From the NCBI GenBank assembly GCA_003022725.1, contig PXSQ01000017.1, positions 12,449 to 61,237 of the forward strand: a stretch of 48,789 nucleotides of DNA, read 5' to 3'. The notes under the pieces are model-generated. The model was not told where the DNA came from. It worked only from the letters and a program-made list of their open reading frames with translations, and made no database searches. The DNA is from Halobacteriales archaeon SW_7_65_23 (GTDB lineage Archaea > Halobacteriota > Halobacteria > Halobacteriales > Haloarculaceae). Shown here one piece after another: positions 24,428 to 33,286 of the stretch. How positions within the stretch are numbered: position 1 is the stretch's first letter; the number at the start of each line of letters is the position of its first letter. A program made the position numbers and the translations under genes.

Positions 24428-25297
24428 TCAGGAGATCCGGACCTGTTCGAGGTTGACGTCGATGGGGCTGTTGATCTCGCCTCCAACTGCGGTGCTTGAG
24501 TCGACTTCGATGGCGACGCGCTCGCTGTCGCTATCGTCCTCGCTGCGGACGGTAATATCACCCTCGTAGTCGGTCGTCGTAGACCACTGCAACTCGATCT
24601 CAGTCGAATCATCGGACCCTCCCTTCTCGTCCAGATTCACTTCTACGATGTCCAGAATCCTGCTCGAATCGGTCGGATGCTCCAGATAGATGTACTGCGT
24701 CCCTTCCGCGTCACCGACGTTCTCGATCTGGACCGTGAGGTTGAGCTGTTCGCCCACGATCACAGGGCTGTTCGTGTCGGTGATCGTCGGAATAAACGCG
24801 CCCTCCGCCTCGAGTTCCCAGAAGAACCGCGGGTAGTCGTCCGTCTCGGCGCGCCATTCGTAGACGTCGCGGACGTTGATCTCGTCATTTTCCGGCGAGT
24901 ACTCGTTGATCTCGGTGAGGTTGTTGTTCCGGCGCACCTTCTGGCCGTCGATCCGTGTCTGGGTCTGGATCGAGACGAGATCCAGCGCCGTGAACAGCGT
25001 CTTCGAGACGTTGATCGGCTCGGTCGTGAACCGCTTGATCACCTCGCCGACGGAGTCGACGTGGAACGTCGAGTAGGTCACGTGCCCCGTCGACATCACC
25101 TGGAACAGGTCACGACCCTCCTCCCCGCGGACCTCGCCCATCACGATGTAGTCGGGCCGCTGGCGCAGTGCCGCTTCCAGCAGGTCGAACTCGTCGAACG
25201 CGACTACGACCCCCGAGTCCGTCTCGTCCTCGGAACCCCCCGTGTCATCGATTGCCAGTACCCTTGTTCTACTAGTATAGGATGAAAAAGCTTTGCG
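24428..25297 (-). pseudogene. PilB-type pilus ATPase fragment fused to a CARDB-like domain
   Basis: An open frame of 290 codons with no ATG near its start. The first part is the C-terminal half of an archaeal type IV pilus ATPase: FDLLEAALRQRPDYIVMGEV, the His-box region STGHVTYSTFHVDSVGEV and the SKTLFTALDLVSIQTQTR helix. Walker A and everything before it are absent. After DVYEWRAETDDY the family ends and, in the same frame, an extracellular-type CARDB domain follows (LNLTVQIENVGDAEGTQYIYL). A large deletion has apparently joined two genes of a pilus locus. ATP hydrolysis is impossible without Walker A. Confidence 0.75.
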
Positions 25298-25305
25298 CTA
25301 AATCG

Positions 25306-25322
25306 GGTAACCTTTCGTTACC
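25306..25322. promoter_or_regulatory. Palindrome between the pilus remnant and the aminotransferase
   Basis: GGTAAC and GTTACC form perfect 6-bp arms around a 5-bp centre (GGTAACCTTTCGTTACC). It lies in an AT-rich patch between two leftward genes, 41 bp after the aminotransferase stop. It could be a transcript-end structure or an operator left from the pilus locus. Confidence 0.3.
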
Positions 25323-25363
25323 TGATATCACGGTCGTGAAGCACTTCCTACTGACGCGGCCGA

Positions 25364-26503
25364 TCAGGCGATGAACCGTTCGATGCGGTCCAGTGCTTCG
25401 GTCAGGTCGTCGATGCCGGTCGCGTAGGAGACGCGCAGGTGCCCCTCGCCGGCCTCGCCGAAGGCGGTGCCGGGAACGACCGCCACCCCCGTTTCTTCGA
25501 GGAGTGCCTCGGCGAACTCCCCGGCGTCGTCCCACGGGCAGGACGGAAACGCGTAGAACGCGCCGCTGGCGCGGAAGCAGTCAAGCCCCATCTCCTCGAA
25601 CCGCGACAGCACGAGGTTGCGCCGGCGGTCGTACTGGTCGCGCATCTCCGCGACTGCGCCGTCGCAGGAGTCAAGCGCCTCCAGCCCTGCGTGCTGGGCG
25701 GTCGTCGGCGCCGACAGCATCGTGTACTGGTGGATGCGGTTCATCGCCGTGATCGCCTCCGGCGGCGCCAGCGCGTAGCCGAGTCGAAGTCCGGTCATGG
25801 CATAGGCCTTCGAGAATCCATTGAAAACGACCGTGCGCTCGCGCATACCCGGGAGCGTGGCGATGGACGTGTGCTCGTGCTCGTAGGTCAACGCCGCGTA
25901 GATTTCGTCCGAGAGCACCGTCAGGTCGTGCTCGCGGGCGAACTCTGCAACCCCCTGCAGTTCGTCGCCGGTCATCGTCGCACCTGTCGGGTTGTTGGGG
26001 TAGCAGAACACGAGGACGTCAGCCTCCTGCGCCCCGGCCTCGGCGAGCCGCTCGTAGCCGAGTTTGAACGCGTCCTCCTCCCGGGTAGGAACCGCAAGCA
26101 CCTCGCCACCGGCGAAGATCACGCCAGGGACGTAGGAGACGTACGACGGTTGGACGACGGCGACCGTGTCGCCGGGGTCGACCAGCGCCCGGAACGCGAG
26201 GTCGATCCCCTCGCTGGCGCCGGCAGTGACCAGGACCTCTGTCTCGGGGTCGTACTCGAGGTCGTACCGGTCGCTCATCCGGGCGGCGATCGCCGCACGG
26301 AGGTCGCTGCGGCCCCGGTTCATCGTGTAGGAGGTCCGGCCACGCTCCAGCGACGTGATGGCGGCGTCGCGGGCAGCCCACGGCGCGGCGAAGTCCGGCT
26401 CGCCGACCCCGAGCGAGATGACGTCGTCCATCTCCGCGGCGAGTTCGAAGAACCGGCGGATGCCCGACGGCGGCACCGCGTCGACGCGGTCGGCGGGCTT
26501 CAT
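25364..26503 (-). CDS. Class I/II pyridoxal-phosphate aminotransferase
   Basis: 379 residues. The PLP lysine is in FSKAYAMTGLRLGY, the substrate-carboxylate Arg in HLRVSYA, and YPNNPTGA is the conserved cofactor-contact loop. It resembles archaeal aspartate / aromatic aminotransferases. Its ATG overlaps the stop of the Lrp gene (ATGA overlap), so regulator and enzyme are co-expressed and the regulator probably responds to the enzyme's amino acid. The exact amino acid is not determined. A second, different aminotransferase lies at 38117. Confidence 0.92.
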   Translation of the reverse strand: MKPADRVDAVPPSGIRRFFELAAEMDDVISLGVGEPDFAAPWAARDAAITSLERGRTSYTMNRGRSDLRAAIAARMSDRYDLEYDPETEVLVTAGASEGIDLAFRALVDPGDTVAVVQPSYVSYVPGVIFAGGEVLAVPTREEDAFKLGYERLAEAGAQEADVLVFCYPNNPTGATMTGDELQGVAEFAREHDLTVLSDEIYAALTYEHEHTSIATLPGMRERTVVFNGFSKAYAMTGLRLGYALAPPEAITAMNRIHQYTMLSAPTTAQHAGLEALDSCDGAVAEMRDQYDRRRNLVLSRFEEMGLDCFRASGAFYAFPSCPWDDAGEFAEALLEETGVAVVPGTAFGEAGEGHLRVSYATGIDDLTEALDRIERFIA

Positions 26504-26988
26504 GGCGAGACTGAGAGCCGGTCGTCCTCGTCGCCGTCACCCATCTCGATCCCCTGCTCCTTGTAGGAGTCCATCACGTAGTGGGTGACCGTCTGGGTGA
26601 TCTCCGGCACCGGCGCGACCTTGTCGCTGATGAACGCCGAGACCTCCTGCATCGACTCGTCCTCGACTTCCATCATGAAGTCGAAGTCGCCGCTGACGAG
26701 GTACAGCGACTTGACCTGCGGGAAGCGGGCGATGCGCTCTGCGATGTCGTCATACCCGGTTTCGCGGTCGAGCGTGACGTTCAGTTCGACCGTCGCCCGG
26801 ACGGGCTGGCTCTCGAGCTGATCGCGGTCGATCACGGCCTGGTACCCGCGGACGACCCCCGCTGCTTCGAGCTCCTCGATGACCGCCTCGACCGTCTCCG
26901 GGTCGCTGTCGATCTGGCGGGCGATATCCTCGGTGCTCGCCCGGGCGTTCTCGCGGAGAACCCCGAGCACGTCTTCGCGTCTACTCAT
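26500..26988 (-). CDS. Lrp/AsnC family regulator
   Basis: 162 residues from the ATG at 26988 (the longer open frame is unrelated). N-terminal winged helix with DIARQIDSDPETVEAVIEELEAAGVVRGYQAVID, then the RAM/ligand domain with ELNVTLDRETGYDDIAERI and SLYLVSGDFDFMMEVE. It would bind amino acids and control its own operon with the aminotransferase, which it overlaps by 4 bp. A CTTTTG TATA-like element sits about 25-30 nt upstream on the minus strand. Confidence 0.92.
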   Translation of the reverse strand: MSRREDVLGVLRENARASTEDIARQIDSDPETVEAVIEELEAAGVVRGYQAVIDRDQLESQPVRATVELNVTLDRETGYDDIAERIARFPQVKSLYLVSGDFDFMMEVEDESMQEVSAFISDKVAPVPEITQTVTHYVMDSYKEQGIEMGDGDEDDRLSVSP

Positions 26989-27240
26989 GCCTGTAGTCGG
27001 TCGGAGCGTGGACAAAAGGCTTGCTACTGTCTGTGAACGTGTACCAGAGCCGGGGAGCCGACCGCTCGGAACCACGTGCCGGTCACGGCGTGTCGCCGCA
27101 TACGGGACTGTCTCCGTGCTGTGCCGCGAGGAGCTACTGCAAAGGGGTGAAATCCGACAACTTATGGGATATCGTCGCCGATGGTTCGTGGATACTCCCA
27201 CGAAAGCATCCGCGGTAACTCAACTGGAGTCTTCCATTCC
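26989..27240. other. Intergenic gap upstream of lrp
   Basis: 252 bp without a convincing gene. It contains the likely lrp promoter (minus-strand CCTTTTG near 27011-27019). The remainder has scattered short open frames with no similarity I recognise. Confidence 0.35.
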
Positions 27241-27266
27241 TATACAGCCAGAGTGATTCAGTTACG
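27241..27266. mobile_element. Left-end fragment of a family C element
   Basis: TATACAGCCAGAGTGATTCA and GTTACG match the left end of copy 2 (21096) except for one missing C, then similarity stops. No right end is found nearby. It directly precedes the enolase-superfamily remnant, so the element and the front of that gene may have been lost in one deletion. Confidence 0.65.
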
Positions 27267-27676
27267 GTACAAGCGCCTGCGCCAGCGCCTTCAGACGGCG
27301 ATCGCCGTCAACGAGGACGCCATCGACGCCGCCGTCGTCGACCTGATCCCGATGGGCGGCCTCCTCGCGGCAAAGCAAGCCATGGGACTCGCGGACGACG
27401 CAACCTTTCGATCGCCCACCACTCAAGCTTCGACCTCGGGATCAAGACCGCCGCCGTCCTCCAGCTCGTGGCGGCCTCGCCTACAATGGATCTGCCACCG
27501 GATCGCGTCAACTACGCGCTCGCCGACGACGTGATCGAGGACCGCTTCGAGGTCACCGACGGGACCATGCCGGTCCCCGACGACCTCGGTCGCGGCGTCA
27601 CCGTCGACGAAAAAAAAAGGTCGAGGAGTACCGGGTGGAGAGCAGCGAGGGGATCAGCTACGACGTCTTGCTGTGA
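27267..27676 (+). pseudogene. Enolase-superfamily (mandelate racemase/muconate lactonizing type) remnant
   Basis: The N-terminal capping domain and most of the barrel are missing. Part one, in one frame, reads AVNEDAIDAAVVDLIPMGGLL and AAKQAMGLADDA. Near 27405 the frame shifts and continues with SIAHHSSFDLGIKTAAVLQL, VAASPTMDLPPD, FEVTDGTMPVPDDLG. At a run of nine A (27610-27618) it shifts again to VEEYRVESSEGISYDVLL and TGA 27676. At least two frameshifts plus 5' truncation make it dead. The family includes sugar-acid dehydratases and cycloisomerases. Confidence 0.8.
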
Positions 27677-27700
27677 CGGCGGAGCGACACCTGCTCATAT

Positions 27701-27782
27701 GGTCGTGCGTGATTATTTTCAGCACTGGGGCCCAATATCGTTGGTTTCACGGGCTGAAACGCACAAAAAGTCACGCACGACC
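27701..27782. mobile_element. Singleton element E: 82 bp with 12-bp perfect inverted ends
   Basis: GGTCGTGCGTGA (27701-27712) and TCACGCACGACC (27771-27782), with no ORF inside and an internal GGGGCCC. It sits between the 3' ends of the enolase remnant and vapC. It may be a MITE of a fifth family or a bidirectional terminator; only one copy is in the window. Confidence 0.5.
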
Positions 27783-27785
27783 GTA

Positions 27786-28202
27786 TCACAGCACGACCGT
27801 CTCGACCTCGTCGACGCCCTCGAAGTCCGGATCTCCGGTGTACAGTACCTCACAGTCGTCGTGCAGTGCGGCAATCGCCAGGTGGATTGCGTCGGCGTAC
27901 GACAGGTTCCGCTCGCTGCGATCGTAGTACTCGAACCGGAGTTCGGCCGCGTATTCGCCGGCCTCGTCGACGATCGGCACGCTGGTGATATTGTCGTAGT
28001 CGCGGATGGCGCGGACTGCTTCGTCGGCCGTCCGTTCGTCTTCGACGGATCGGATCCGGTACGACACCTCCGTGATCACTGTCGGCGCGATGAGCCCACC
28101 ATCGGAGGGTGACGCCGCGCGTTCGATGGCCGATTCGGCTGCGTCGGCGGCGTCGCCGTCGAACAGGAACTCCAGCCACACCCAGGAATCGAGAAAGATC
28201 AC
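27786..28202 (-). CDS. vapC: VapC-like PIN-domain ribonuclease toxin
   Basis: 138 residues. PIN-domain acidic residues are in place: Asp5 (FLDSWVW), Glu45 (VITEVSYR), Asp104 (SYADAIHLA) and Asp124/Asp126 (YTGDPDFEG). VapC toxins cleave tRNA or rRNA in a Mg-dependent way. Its ATG overlaps the antitoxin stop by 4 bp, the standard antitoxin-first arrangement. It is flanked by mobile elements and broken genes, a common setting for such modules. Confidence 0.9.
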   Translation of the reverse strand: MIFLDSWVWLEFLFDGDAADAAESAIERAASPSDGGLIAPTVITEVSYRIRSVEDERTADEAVRAIRDYDNITSVPIVDEAGEYAAELRFEYYDRSERNLSYADAIHLAIAALHDDCEVLYTGDPDFEGVDEVETVVL

Positions 28203-28468
28203 AGCCTCTCCTCGCGCTCCTTGCCGCCCCAGGCGCGTTTCGACTCGCGTCGCATCGCTGCCAGATCCACGTCGCGGTCGGTAAGTCGCTCCCGGATCCC
28301 CTGCAACCGCTCTGTCGGCGGTTCCTTCGGTCGCACCCGCACGCTCCCGTCGTCTTCGAGCACGAACTCGACTTCCGTCCCGGCGTCGAGCCCGAGCGCG
28401 TCCCGGATCTCCTTCGGGATCGTGATCTGTCCCTTGCTGGTAATCGTCGCGTCTTCAGTGATCCCCAT
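28199..28468 (-). CDS. AbrB/SpoVT-family antitoxin
   Basis: 89 residues. The N-terminal swapped-hairpin DNA-binding domain reads ATITSKGQITIPKEIRDALG, followed by GTEVEFVLEDDGSVRVRP. The charged C-terminal tail (IRERLTDRDVDLAAMRRESK) is where such antitoxins bind VapC. It would repress its own promoter. On the minus strand a TATA-like AATATATTTC lies about 33 nt ahead of the start. Confidence 0.88.
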   Translation of the reverse strand: MGITEDATITSKGQITIPKEIRDALGLDAGTEVEFVLEDDGSVRVRPKEPPTERLQGIRERLTDRDVDLAAMRRESKRAWGGKEREERL

Positions 28469-28497
28469 CGTCTTACGTAGTATTATCTCTCCTTACC

Positions 28498-28509
28498 GAA
28501 ATATATTCC
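28498..28509 (-). promoter_or_regulatory. TATA box for the antitoxin-toxin operon
   Basis: Minus-strand GAATATATTTCG, about 30-35 nt before the antitoxin ATG at 28468, in a short AT-rich stretch. The spacing fits a leaderless or nearly leaderless transcript. Confidence 0.5.
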
Positions 28510-28566
28510 TCTTACTTTGACAGGGCAATACCCACCTTTTCTACGCTCCCGCGAGTACGGAGGCAC

Positions 28567-29325
28567 ATGACACAGTACGATTCGGTGCTGCTGGAGGAGA
28601 TGACGTGGCCGGAGGTACAGGAAGCACTCAACAGCGGCGTCACGACGGCAATCGTCGCAGTCGGGTCGATCGAACAGCACGGCCCGCACCTGCCGCTGCG
28701 GATGGACACGATGGCCGGCGACGAACTCTCCAAACGGATCGCCGAGCGCCTGGGTGACGCCGTCGCGGCGCCGACGATCCGTCCCGGCTGTTCGGGCCAC
28801 CACATGGAGTTCCCGGGGACGATCACCATCCCGCCGGAGACGCTGATGGACACCATCCGCGGCTACTGCCGGTCGCTGAACGAACACGGGTTCGAGCACA
28901 TCGTCCTCATGCCAACCCACGGTGGCAACTTCGCGCCGACCAACACCGTCGCGCCCGACATCGCCCGCGAGATCGAGGCGAACGTGATCGCCCTCGCCGA
29001 TCTGGACGAGTACATGGGGCTGCTCAACGAGGGGCTGCAGGCCGCCGACGTCGACTACGACGAACCGGTCAGTCACGCCGGCGCCACCGAGACGTCGCTG
29101 GTGCTAGCCGCCGAGGAGGACCTCGTCCGCACCGAGGAGTACGAGCCCGGCCACGAGGGGCCGGTTTCGACCGCGCGCCTGCTCAGCGACGGGTTCGCAG
29201 CCGTCACCGAGAACGGCGTGCTCGGCAACCCGACGTACGCGGCCGCGGAGGCCGGCGAGAAGGCGTTCGAACTGGTCGCCGAGGAGTACGCCGACCAGAT
29301 CGACGCCGAGCGGGACGCTGTCTGA
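28567..29325 (+). CDS. Creatininase-family amidohydrolase
   Basis: 252 residues. Metal-binding and catalytic motifs are Glu36/His38 in SIEQHGPHLPL, Asp47, HGGN in MPTHGGNFAPTN and the glutamate in HAGATETS. Archaeal members include ArfB, the formamide hydrolase of riboflavin/F420 biosynthesis; others act on creatinine or cyclic amides. ribH lies 8.4 kb away, so an ArfB role is possible but not shown. Its TGA stop shares its A with the first base of a family B MITE. Confidence 0.9.
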   Translation: MTQYDSVLLEEMTWPEVQEALNSGVTTAIVAVGSIEQHGPHLPLRMDTMAGDELSKRIAERLGDAVAAPTIRPGCSGHHMEFPGTITIPPETLMDTIRGYCRSLNEHGFEHIVLMPTHGGNFAPTNTVAPDIAREIEANVIALADLDEYMGLLNEGLQAADVDYDEPVSHAGATETSLVLAAEEDLVRTEEYEPGHEGPVSTARLLSDGFAAVTENGVLGNPTYAAAEAGEKAFELVAEEYADQIDAERDAV

Positions 29326-29359
29326 TACTGGTGGCTGTAATTCTTTTACTCACCAGTAT
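29325..29359. mobile_element. Minimal family B element, 35 bp, on a stop codon
   Basis: ATACTGGTGGCTGTAA, then TTCTTTTACT, then CACCAGTAT. Almost the whole interior is deleted and the right repeat is shortened to nine bases. The first A is the last base of the creatininase TGA stop. Confidence 0.8.
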
Positions 29360-29483
29360 GAGCAACGGAGCGGAATGACAGCGAGGGGCCCGGTCCGCCG
29401 GATCCCTCGCCCCAGTCGGAACCGGCTCGCAACAGGCTTCTGTCGTGAACAACACTTTTGCCCGCGCCCCGTTGCTCTCCGAT

Positions 29484-30446
29484 ATGGGACACGACGAGCA
29501 GGACATCCGCCGGATGGACGCCACAATCGAGCCAGAGGAGATGGCGACGGGCGACTTCTACGAGGCAACCGCTGCAGGGACGTCGGACCTCTATTACGTC
29601 GACGCGGGGCTGTACGACACACCCGGCTACGGCTCGATCTACGTGCTCGACAGCGAGCGCCCGGCGGTGATCGAGACCGGCACCGGCTACCGCCCGGAGT
29701 TGATCGTCGACGCCGTCGAGCGCGTGGGGATCGACGCCGCGGATCTGGCGGTGATCGCGGTCACCCACGTCCACCTCGACCACGCGGGCGGCGCGGGCTA
29801 CCTCCTCGAAGAGTTTCCCAACGCCGACGTCTACCTCTACGAGGCCGGCACGCGGTTCCTCACCGATCCGACGAAGATCTGGGAGGGGACCAAGGCCGTC
29901 GTCGGCGATCGGATCGAGTACTACGCTGAGCCGAAGCCGATCCCCGAGGATCGCCTCGTCGCGCTCGACGACGGCGAGGTCGTCGACCTGGGCGATCACG
30001 AACTCCGCGTCCACCACGCGCCGGGCCACGCCTTCCACCAGGCGGTGTTCTACGACCCCGCAAACGACGGCGTGTTCACCGCTGACGCGGCGGGGATCAA
30101 CAGCCCGACTGTCGGCGGCCTCCGCCAGACCAGTCCGCCGCCGGGATTCGGCCTGGAGGGGTGTCTGGACGACGTCGAACTGCTGGGGGACCTCGACCCG
30201 GCCGCGCTGTACTACGGCCACTTCGGCGACTACGAGACCGGCGACCTGCTGGCCGAGTACGCCGACCTGCTGGAGTCGTGGGTCGAGCGCGTCGAACGCA
30301 AGCGTGTGGAGCTGGGCGACGACGAGGTTGTCGCCGAGTTCTTCGCCGACGAGGCCGAGAAGAGCGGTGCCTGGACGGGCCAGCACGCCCGCCAGGAAGA
30401 ACGGATGAACGTCCAGGGCGTCCTCCACTACCTCGACGAACGGTAG
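29484..30446 (+). CDS. Metallo-beta-lactamase-fold hydrolase
   Basis: 320 residues from the ATG at 29484. The zinc motif HVHLDH is at 95-100, further ligands lie in HAPGHAFHQ and FTADAAG, and YGHFGDYETGD near the end is typical. The family is diverse (thioesterases, lactonases, glyoxalase II-like). The C-terminal helical part with EERMNVQGVLHYLDER is characteristic of this subgroup. It stands between a MITE and the nuo operon and is probably transcribed alone. The substrate is unknown. Confidence 0.9.
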   Translation: MGHDEQDIRRMDATIEPEEMATGDFYEATAAGTSDLYYVDAGLYDTPGYGSIYVLDSERPAVIETGTGYRPELIVDAVERVGIDAADLAVIAVTHVHLDHAGGAGYLLEEFPNADVYLYEAGTRFLTDPTKIWEGTKAVVGDRIEYYAEPKPIPEDRLVALDDGEVVDLGDHELRVHHAPGHAFHQAVFYDPANDGVFTADAAGINSPTVGGLRQTSPPPGFGLEGCLDDVELLGDLDPAALYYGHFGDYETGDLLAEYADLLESWVERVERKRVELGDDEVVAEFFADEAEKSGAWTGQHARQEERMNVQGVLHYLDER

Positions 30447-30517
30447 GAAATGGAGTTGGAGACAGTAGGTCGTCTCCTCGTACTTCGTCTCCGTCGGATG
30501 GAGGGAAACAATCAACC

Positions 30518-30525
30518 CTTATATG
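30518..30525 (+). promoter_or_regulatory. TATA box of the nuo operon
   Basis: CTTATATG about 32 nt ahead of the nuoA ATG at 30554. An inverted repeat GGAGAC (30458-30463) / GTCTCC (30472-30477) lies further upstream, near the previous gene's end. Confidence 0.6.
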
Positions 30526-30553
30526 CTGCCGATTCAAACACTGGACAACGGCA

Positions 30554-30964
30554 ATGAGTGAGTGGATCGCAATCGGGGGGCTGACCATCGTCGCGGTAAC
30601 CATTCCGCTGTCGATGATGCTCGTCTCGTGGCTGTTGCGACCGAGCGTCCCCGAACAGGGCAAACGCGCCACCTACGAGAGCGGCGAGGTGCCGACCGGC
30701 AGCAGCTACAACATCCGGTTCAACATCCAGTACTACATGGTTGCGCTGCTGTTCGTCGTCTTCGACGTCGAGACCGTCTTCATCTTCCCCTGGGCGGTCA
30801 TCTTCGAGGACGCCGTCGCCAACGACGCCGTCGGGTTCGTCGGCGCTCTGGCGCCGATGGCGGCGTTTCTGGGCATCCTCGTGTTCGGTCTCGTGTGGGC
30901 CTGGCGCAACGACGCAGTGCAGTGGGCCAAAAGCCAGCAGGCCGAGCGCCAGCGAATCGAGTAA
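30554..30964 (+). CDS. nuoA: NADH dehydrogenase-like complex subunit A
   Basis: 136 residues, three membrane helices. The conserved segment [33 protein letters not shown], seen in parts ([19 protein letters not shown]), is diagnostic. It is part of the membrane arm near the quinone site. First gene of the operon, 2 bp before nuoB. Haloarchaeal complexes lack NuoEFG and use a different electron donor than NADH. Confidence 0.95.
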   Translation: MSEWIAIGGLTIVAVTIPLSMMLVSWLLRPSVPEQGKRATYESGEVPTGSSYNIRFNIQYYMVALLFVVFDVETVFIFPWAVIFEDAVANDAVGFVGALAPMAAFLGILVFGLVWAWRNDAVQWAKSQQAERQRIE

Positions 30965-30966
30965 CC

Positions 30967-31610
30967 ATGAGCAAGGATCAACAACTCCACGACACGCTGG
31001 AACAGGCACAGTCCACGCAGGACGCCCGGATGGGCGAGGGCGTCGACGACCGCTTCAACTCGAAGCTGCGGGAGGCGTTTGGCTCGACACCGTTCATCCT
31101 CACCAAGTTCGACAAGTTCATGAACTGGGTCCGGGGCAACTCGATGTTCATGCTCCTCTTTGGCATCGCCTGCTGCAGCATCGAGATGGCGCGTCCCCGC
31201 GGCAGGCCGACGTCATCATCGTCCCCGGGACCATCGTCTCGAAGTTCGGCCCCCGGCTCAAGCGGGTGTACGACCAGATGCCCGAGCCGAAGTTCGTCGT
31301 CTCGATGGGCTCGTGCACGATTTCGGGCGGCCCGTTCCAGGAGGGGTACAACGTCGTCAAGGGTGCCGAGGAGATCATCCCCTGTGACATCCACGTCCCC
31401 GGCTGCCCGCCCCGCCCCGAGGCGCTGATCTACGGCGTCCTGAAGCTCCAGGAGGGGATCCGCGCCGGCGAGAGCGCCCCCGTGACGGTCAAACCGTACG
31501 AACTCGAGCAGTTCGGCGACCTCGAGCGGGACGAACTCGTCCAGAAGCTCGCCTCGGAGATCGACGAGGACGACCTGGTGATGCGGTACAACTGGGCTGA
31601 TCCGCCATGA
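30967..31610 (+). pseudogene. nuoB: Complex I subunit B, internal deletion with frameshift
   Basis: The N-terminus is normal up to [10 protein letters not shown] (Cys69, Cys70). At 31188 the sequence jumps: the next family-like stretch, [19 protein letters not shown], continues in another frame to YNWADPP and TGA 31610. Relatives have about 18-20 residues here (beginning MHTY and including DRFGAGVPRA), so roughly 55 bp are missing and the frame is lost. Read in the first frame translation ends near 31428. All four cluster-N2 cysteines are still encoded ([18 protein letters not shown]) but not in one frame. The gene cannot give a working subunit unless the junction is an assembly error. Confidence 0.87.
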
Positions 31611-33286
31611 GCCTCGAACCGCCGGAGCCGGAACTGGACGTCGGCGAAACGCCCGACGGCGAGCTGGATTACGACGAACTCGCCGACCTGCTCGGTGAAC
31701 ACGTCCTCGACCGCGAGGAGCACGTCAATGCCAAGGGATTCGTGATCCGCCCCGACAGCGTCGAGACGGTGCTCGCGACGCTGAGGGAGGAGGCCGGGTT
31801 CGACCACCTCTCCTGTCTCACCGCCCAGCAGTACCCGGACCGCTACGAGTCGATCTACCACCTCAAGAAGTACGACGATCCGACACAGGAGCTGTCGGTC
31901 GTCGTCCCGACCGCCAGCGAGGAGCCGGTCAGCGGGAGCGCGGCCGGCGTCTTCGACACGGCCATCTGGCACGAACGGGAGGCGTACGATCTGGTCGGCA
32001 TCGAGTACGAGGACAACCCGGATCTGCGCCGGATCCTCCTGCCCGAAACCTGGCAGGGTCACCCGCTCTCGAACGACTACAACCAGGACCAGCCACAGAT
32101 CGTGCCGCTGCGCGAGCACGCCAACCCGATGGAAAAGCGCACGCAGGTGCCCGACCGCTCGGACACGATGTTCATCAACATCGGGCCCCACCACCCGGCG
32201 ACACACGGGGTGTTGCACCTGGAGACGGTGCTGGACGGCGAGCAGGTCGTCGACGTCGACCCCGACATCGGCTACCTCCACCGCTGCGAGGAGCAGATGT
32301 GCGAGCAGGGCACCTACCGCCACCAGATCATGCCTTACCCCGACCGCTGGGACTACATCTCGGCGGGGATGCTGAACGAGTGGTCGTACGCCCGCGCCGC
32401 GGAGGATCTCGCTGACATCGACGTCCCGGAGTACGCCCAGGTGATCCGGACGATGGCGGCGGAGATGTCCCGCATCGCCGCCCACATGCTCGCCATCGGC
32501 ACGTTCGCGCTGGACATCTACGGCGACTTTACGGCGATTTTCATGTACTCTATCACCGACCGGGAGAAGCTCCAGAACCTGCTGGAGGACCTCTCGGGCC
32601 AGCGGCTGATGTTCAACTACTTCCGGCTCGGCGGGGTCGCCTGGGACCTGCCCGAACCCCGCGAGCAGTACTTCCAGAAGGTCCGGGACTTCTGTGAGTA
32701 CATGCCCGGCCGCCTGGAAGAGTACCACAACCTGCTGACGAGCAATGAACTGTTCCAGATGCGGGTGCTCGACACGGGGATCCTGCCGCCGGAGGAAGCC
32801 AAGAGTTACGGCTGCACCGGCCCCGTCGCCCGCGGATCGGGCATCGACTACGACCTGCGGCGGGGCGATCCCTACGGCTACTACGACGAACTCGAGTGGG
32901 ACGTCATCACCGACGACGGCTGTGACAACTTCGCCCGCGCGCTGGTGCGCCTGAAGGAGATGGAGCAGTCGGCCCGCATCATCGAGCAGTGTGTGGACGT
33001 ACTCGAAGACTGGCCCGAGGACGAGCGGGAGATCCAGTCGAACGTCCCGCGGACGCTGAAGCCCGACCACGACAAGGAGATCTACCGCGCGGTCGAGGGA
33101 GCGAAAGGTGAACTCGGCATCTACATCCGGTCGGACGGCACCGACAGACCCGGCCGGTTCAAGATCCGGAGCCCGGCCTTTTGTAACCTCCAGTCGCTGG
33201 AGGTGATGGCCGAGGGCGAGTACATTCCGGACATGGTCGCCGCGCTGGGGAGTCTCGACATCGTGCTCGGGGAGGTGGACCGATGA
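31607..33286 (+). CDS. nuoCD: Fused complex I subunits C and D
   Basis: 559 residues. The NuoC domain (about 20-180, with YHLKKYDDP and ERE..DLVGI) runs into NuoD (about 185-559) with [11 protein letters not shown], the quinone-site [11 protein letters not shown] and the C-terminal [12 protein letters not shown]. Fused CD is normal in this class. It starts by ATGA overlap with the end of the broken nuoB and overlaps nuoH the same way. If ribosomes terminate early in nuoB, translational coupling to this gene may be weakened. Confidence 0.95.
   Translation: MSLEPPEPELDVGETPDGELDYDELADLLGEHVLDREEHVNAKGFVIRPDSVETVLATLREEAGFDHLSCLTAQQYPDRYESIYHLKKYDDPTQELSVVVPTASEEPVSGSAAGVFDTAIWHEREAYDLVGIEYEDNPDLRRILLPETWQGHPLSNDYNQDQPQIVPLREHANPMEKRTQVPDRSDTMFINIGPHHPATHGVLHLETVLDGEQVVDVDPDIGYLHRCEEQMCEQGTYRHQIMPYPDRWDYISAGMLNEWSYARAAEDLADIDVPEYAQVIRTMAAEMSRIAAHMLAIGTFALDIYGDFTAIFMYSITDREKLQNLLEDLSGQRLMFNYFRLGGVAWDLPEPREQYFQKVRDFCEYMPGRLEEYHNLLTSNELFQMRVLDTGILPPEEAKSYGCTGPVARGSGIDYDLRRGDPYGYYDELEWDVITDDGCDNFARALVRLKEMEQSARIIEQCVDVLEDWPEDEREIQSNVPRTLKPDHDKEIYRAVEGAKGELGIYIRSDGTDRPGRFKIRSPAFCNLQSLEVMAEGEYIPDMVAALGSLDIVLGEVDR

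Noticed and set aside
31186-31200. Programmed frameshifting in nuoB.
   Set aside because: The frame change comes with loss of about 18-20 conserved residues, which frameshifting cannot restore, and no slippery run is present.
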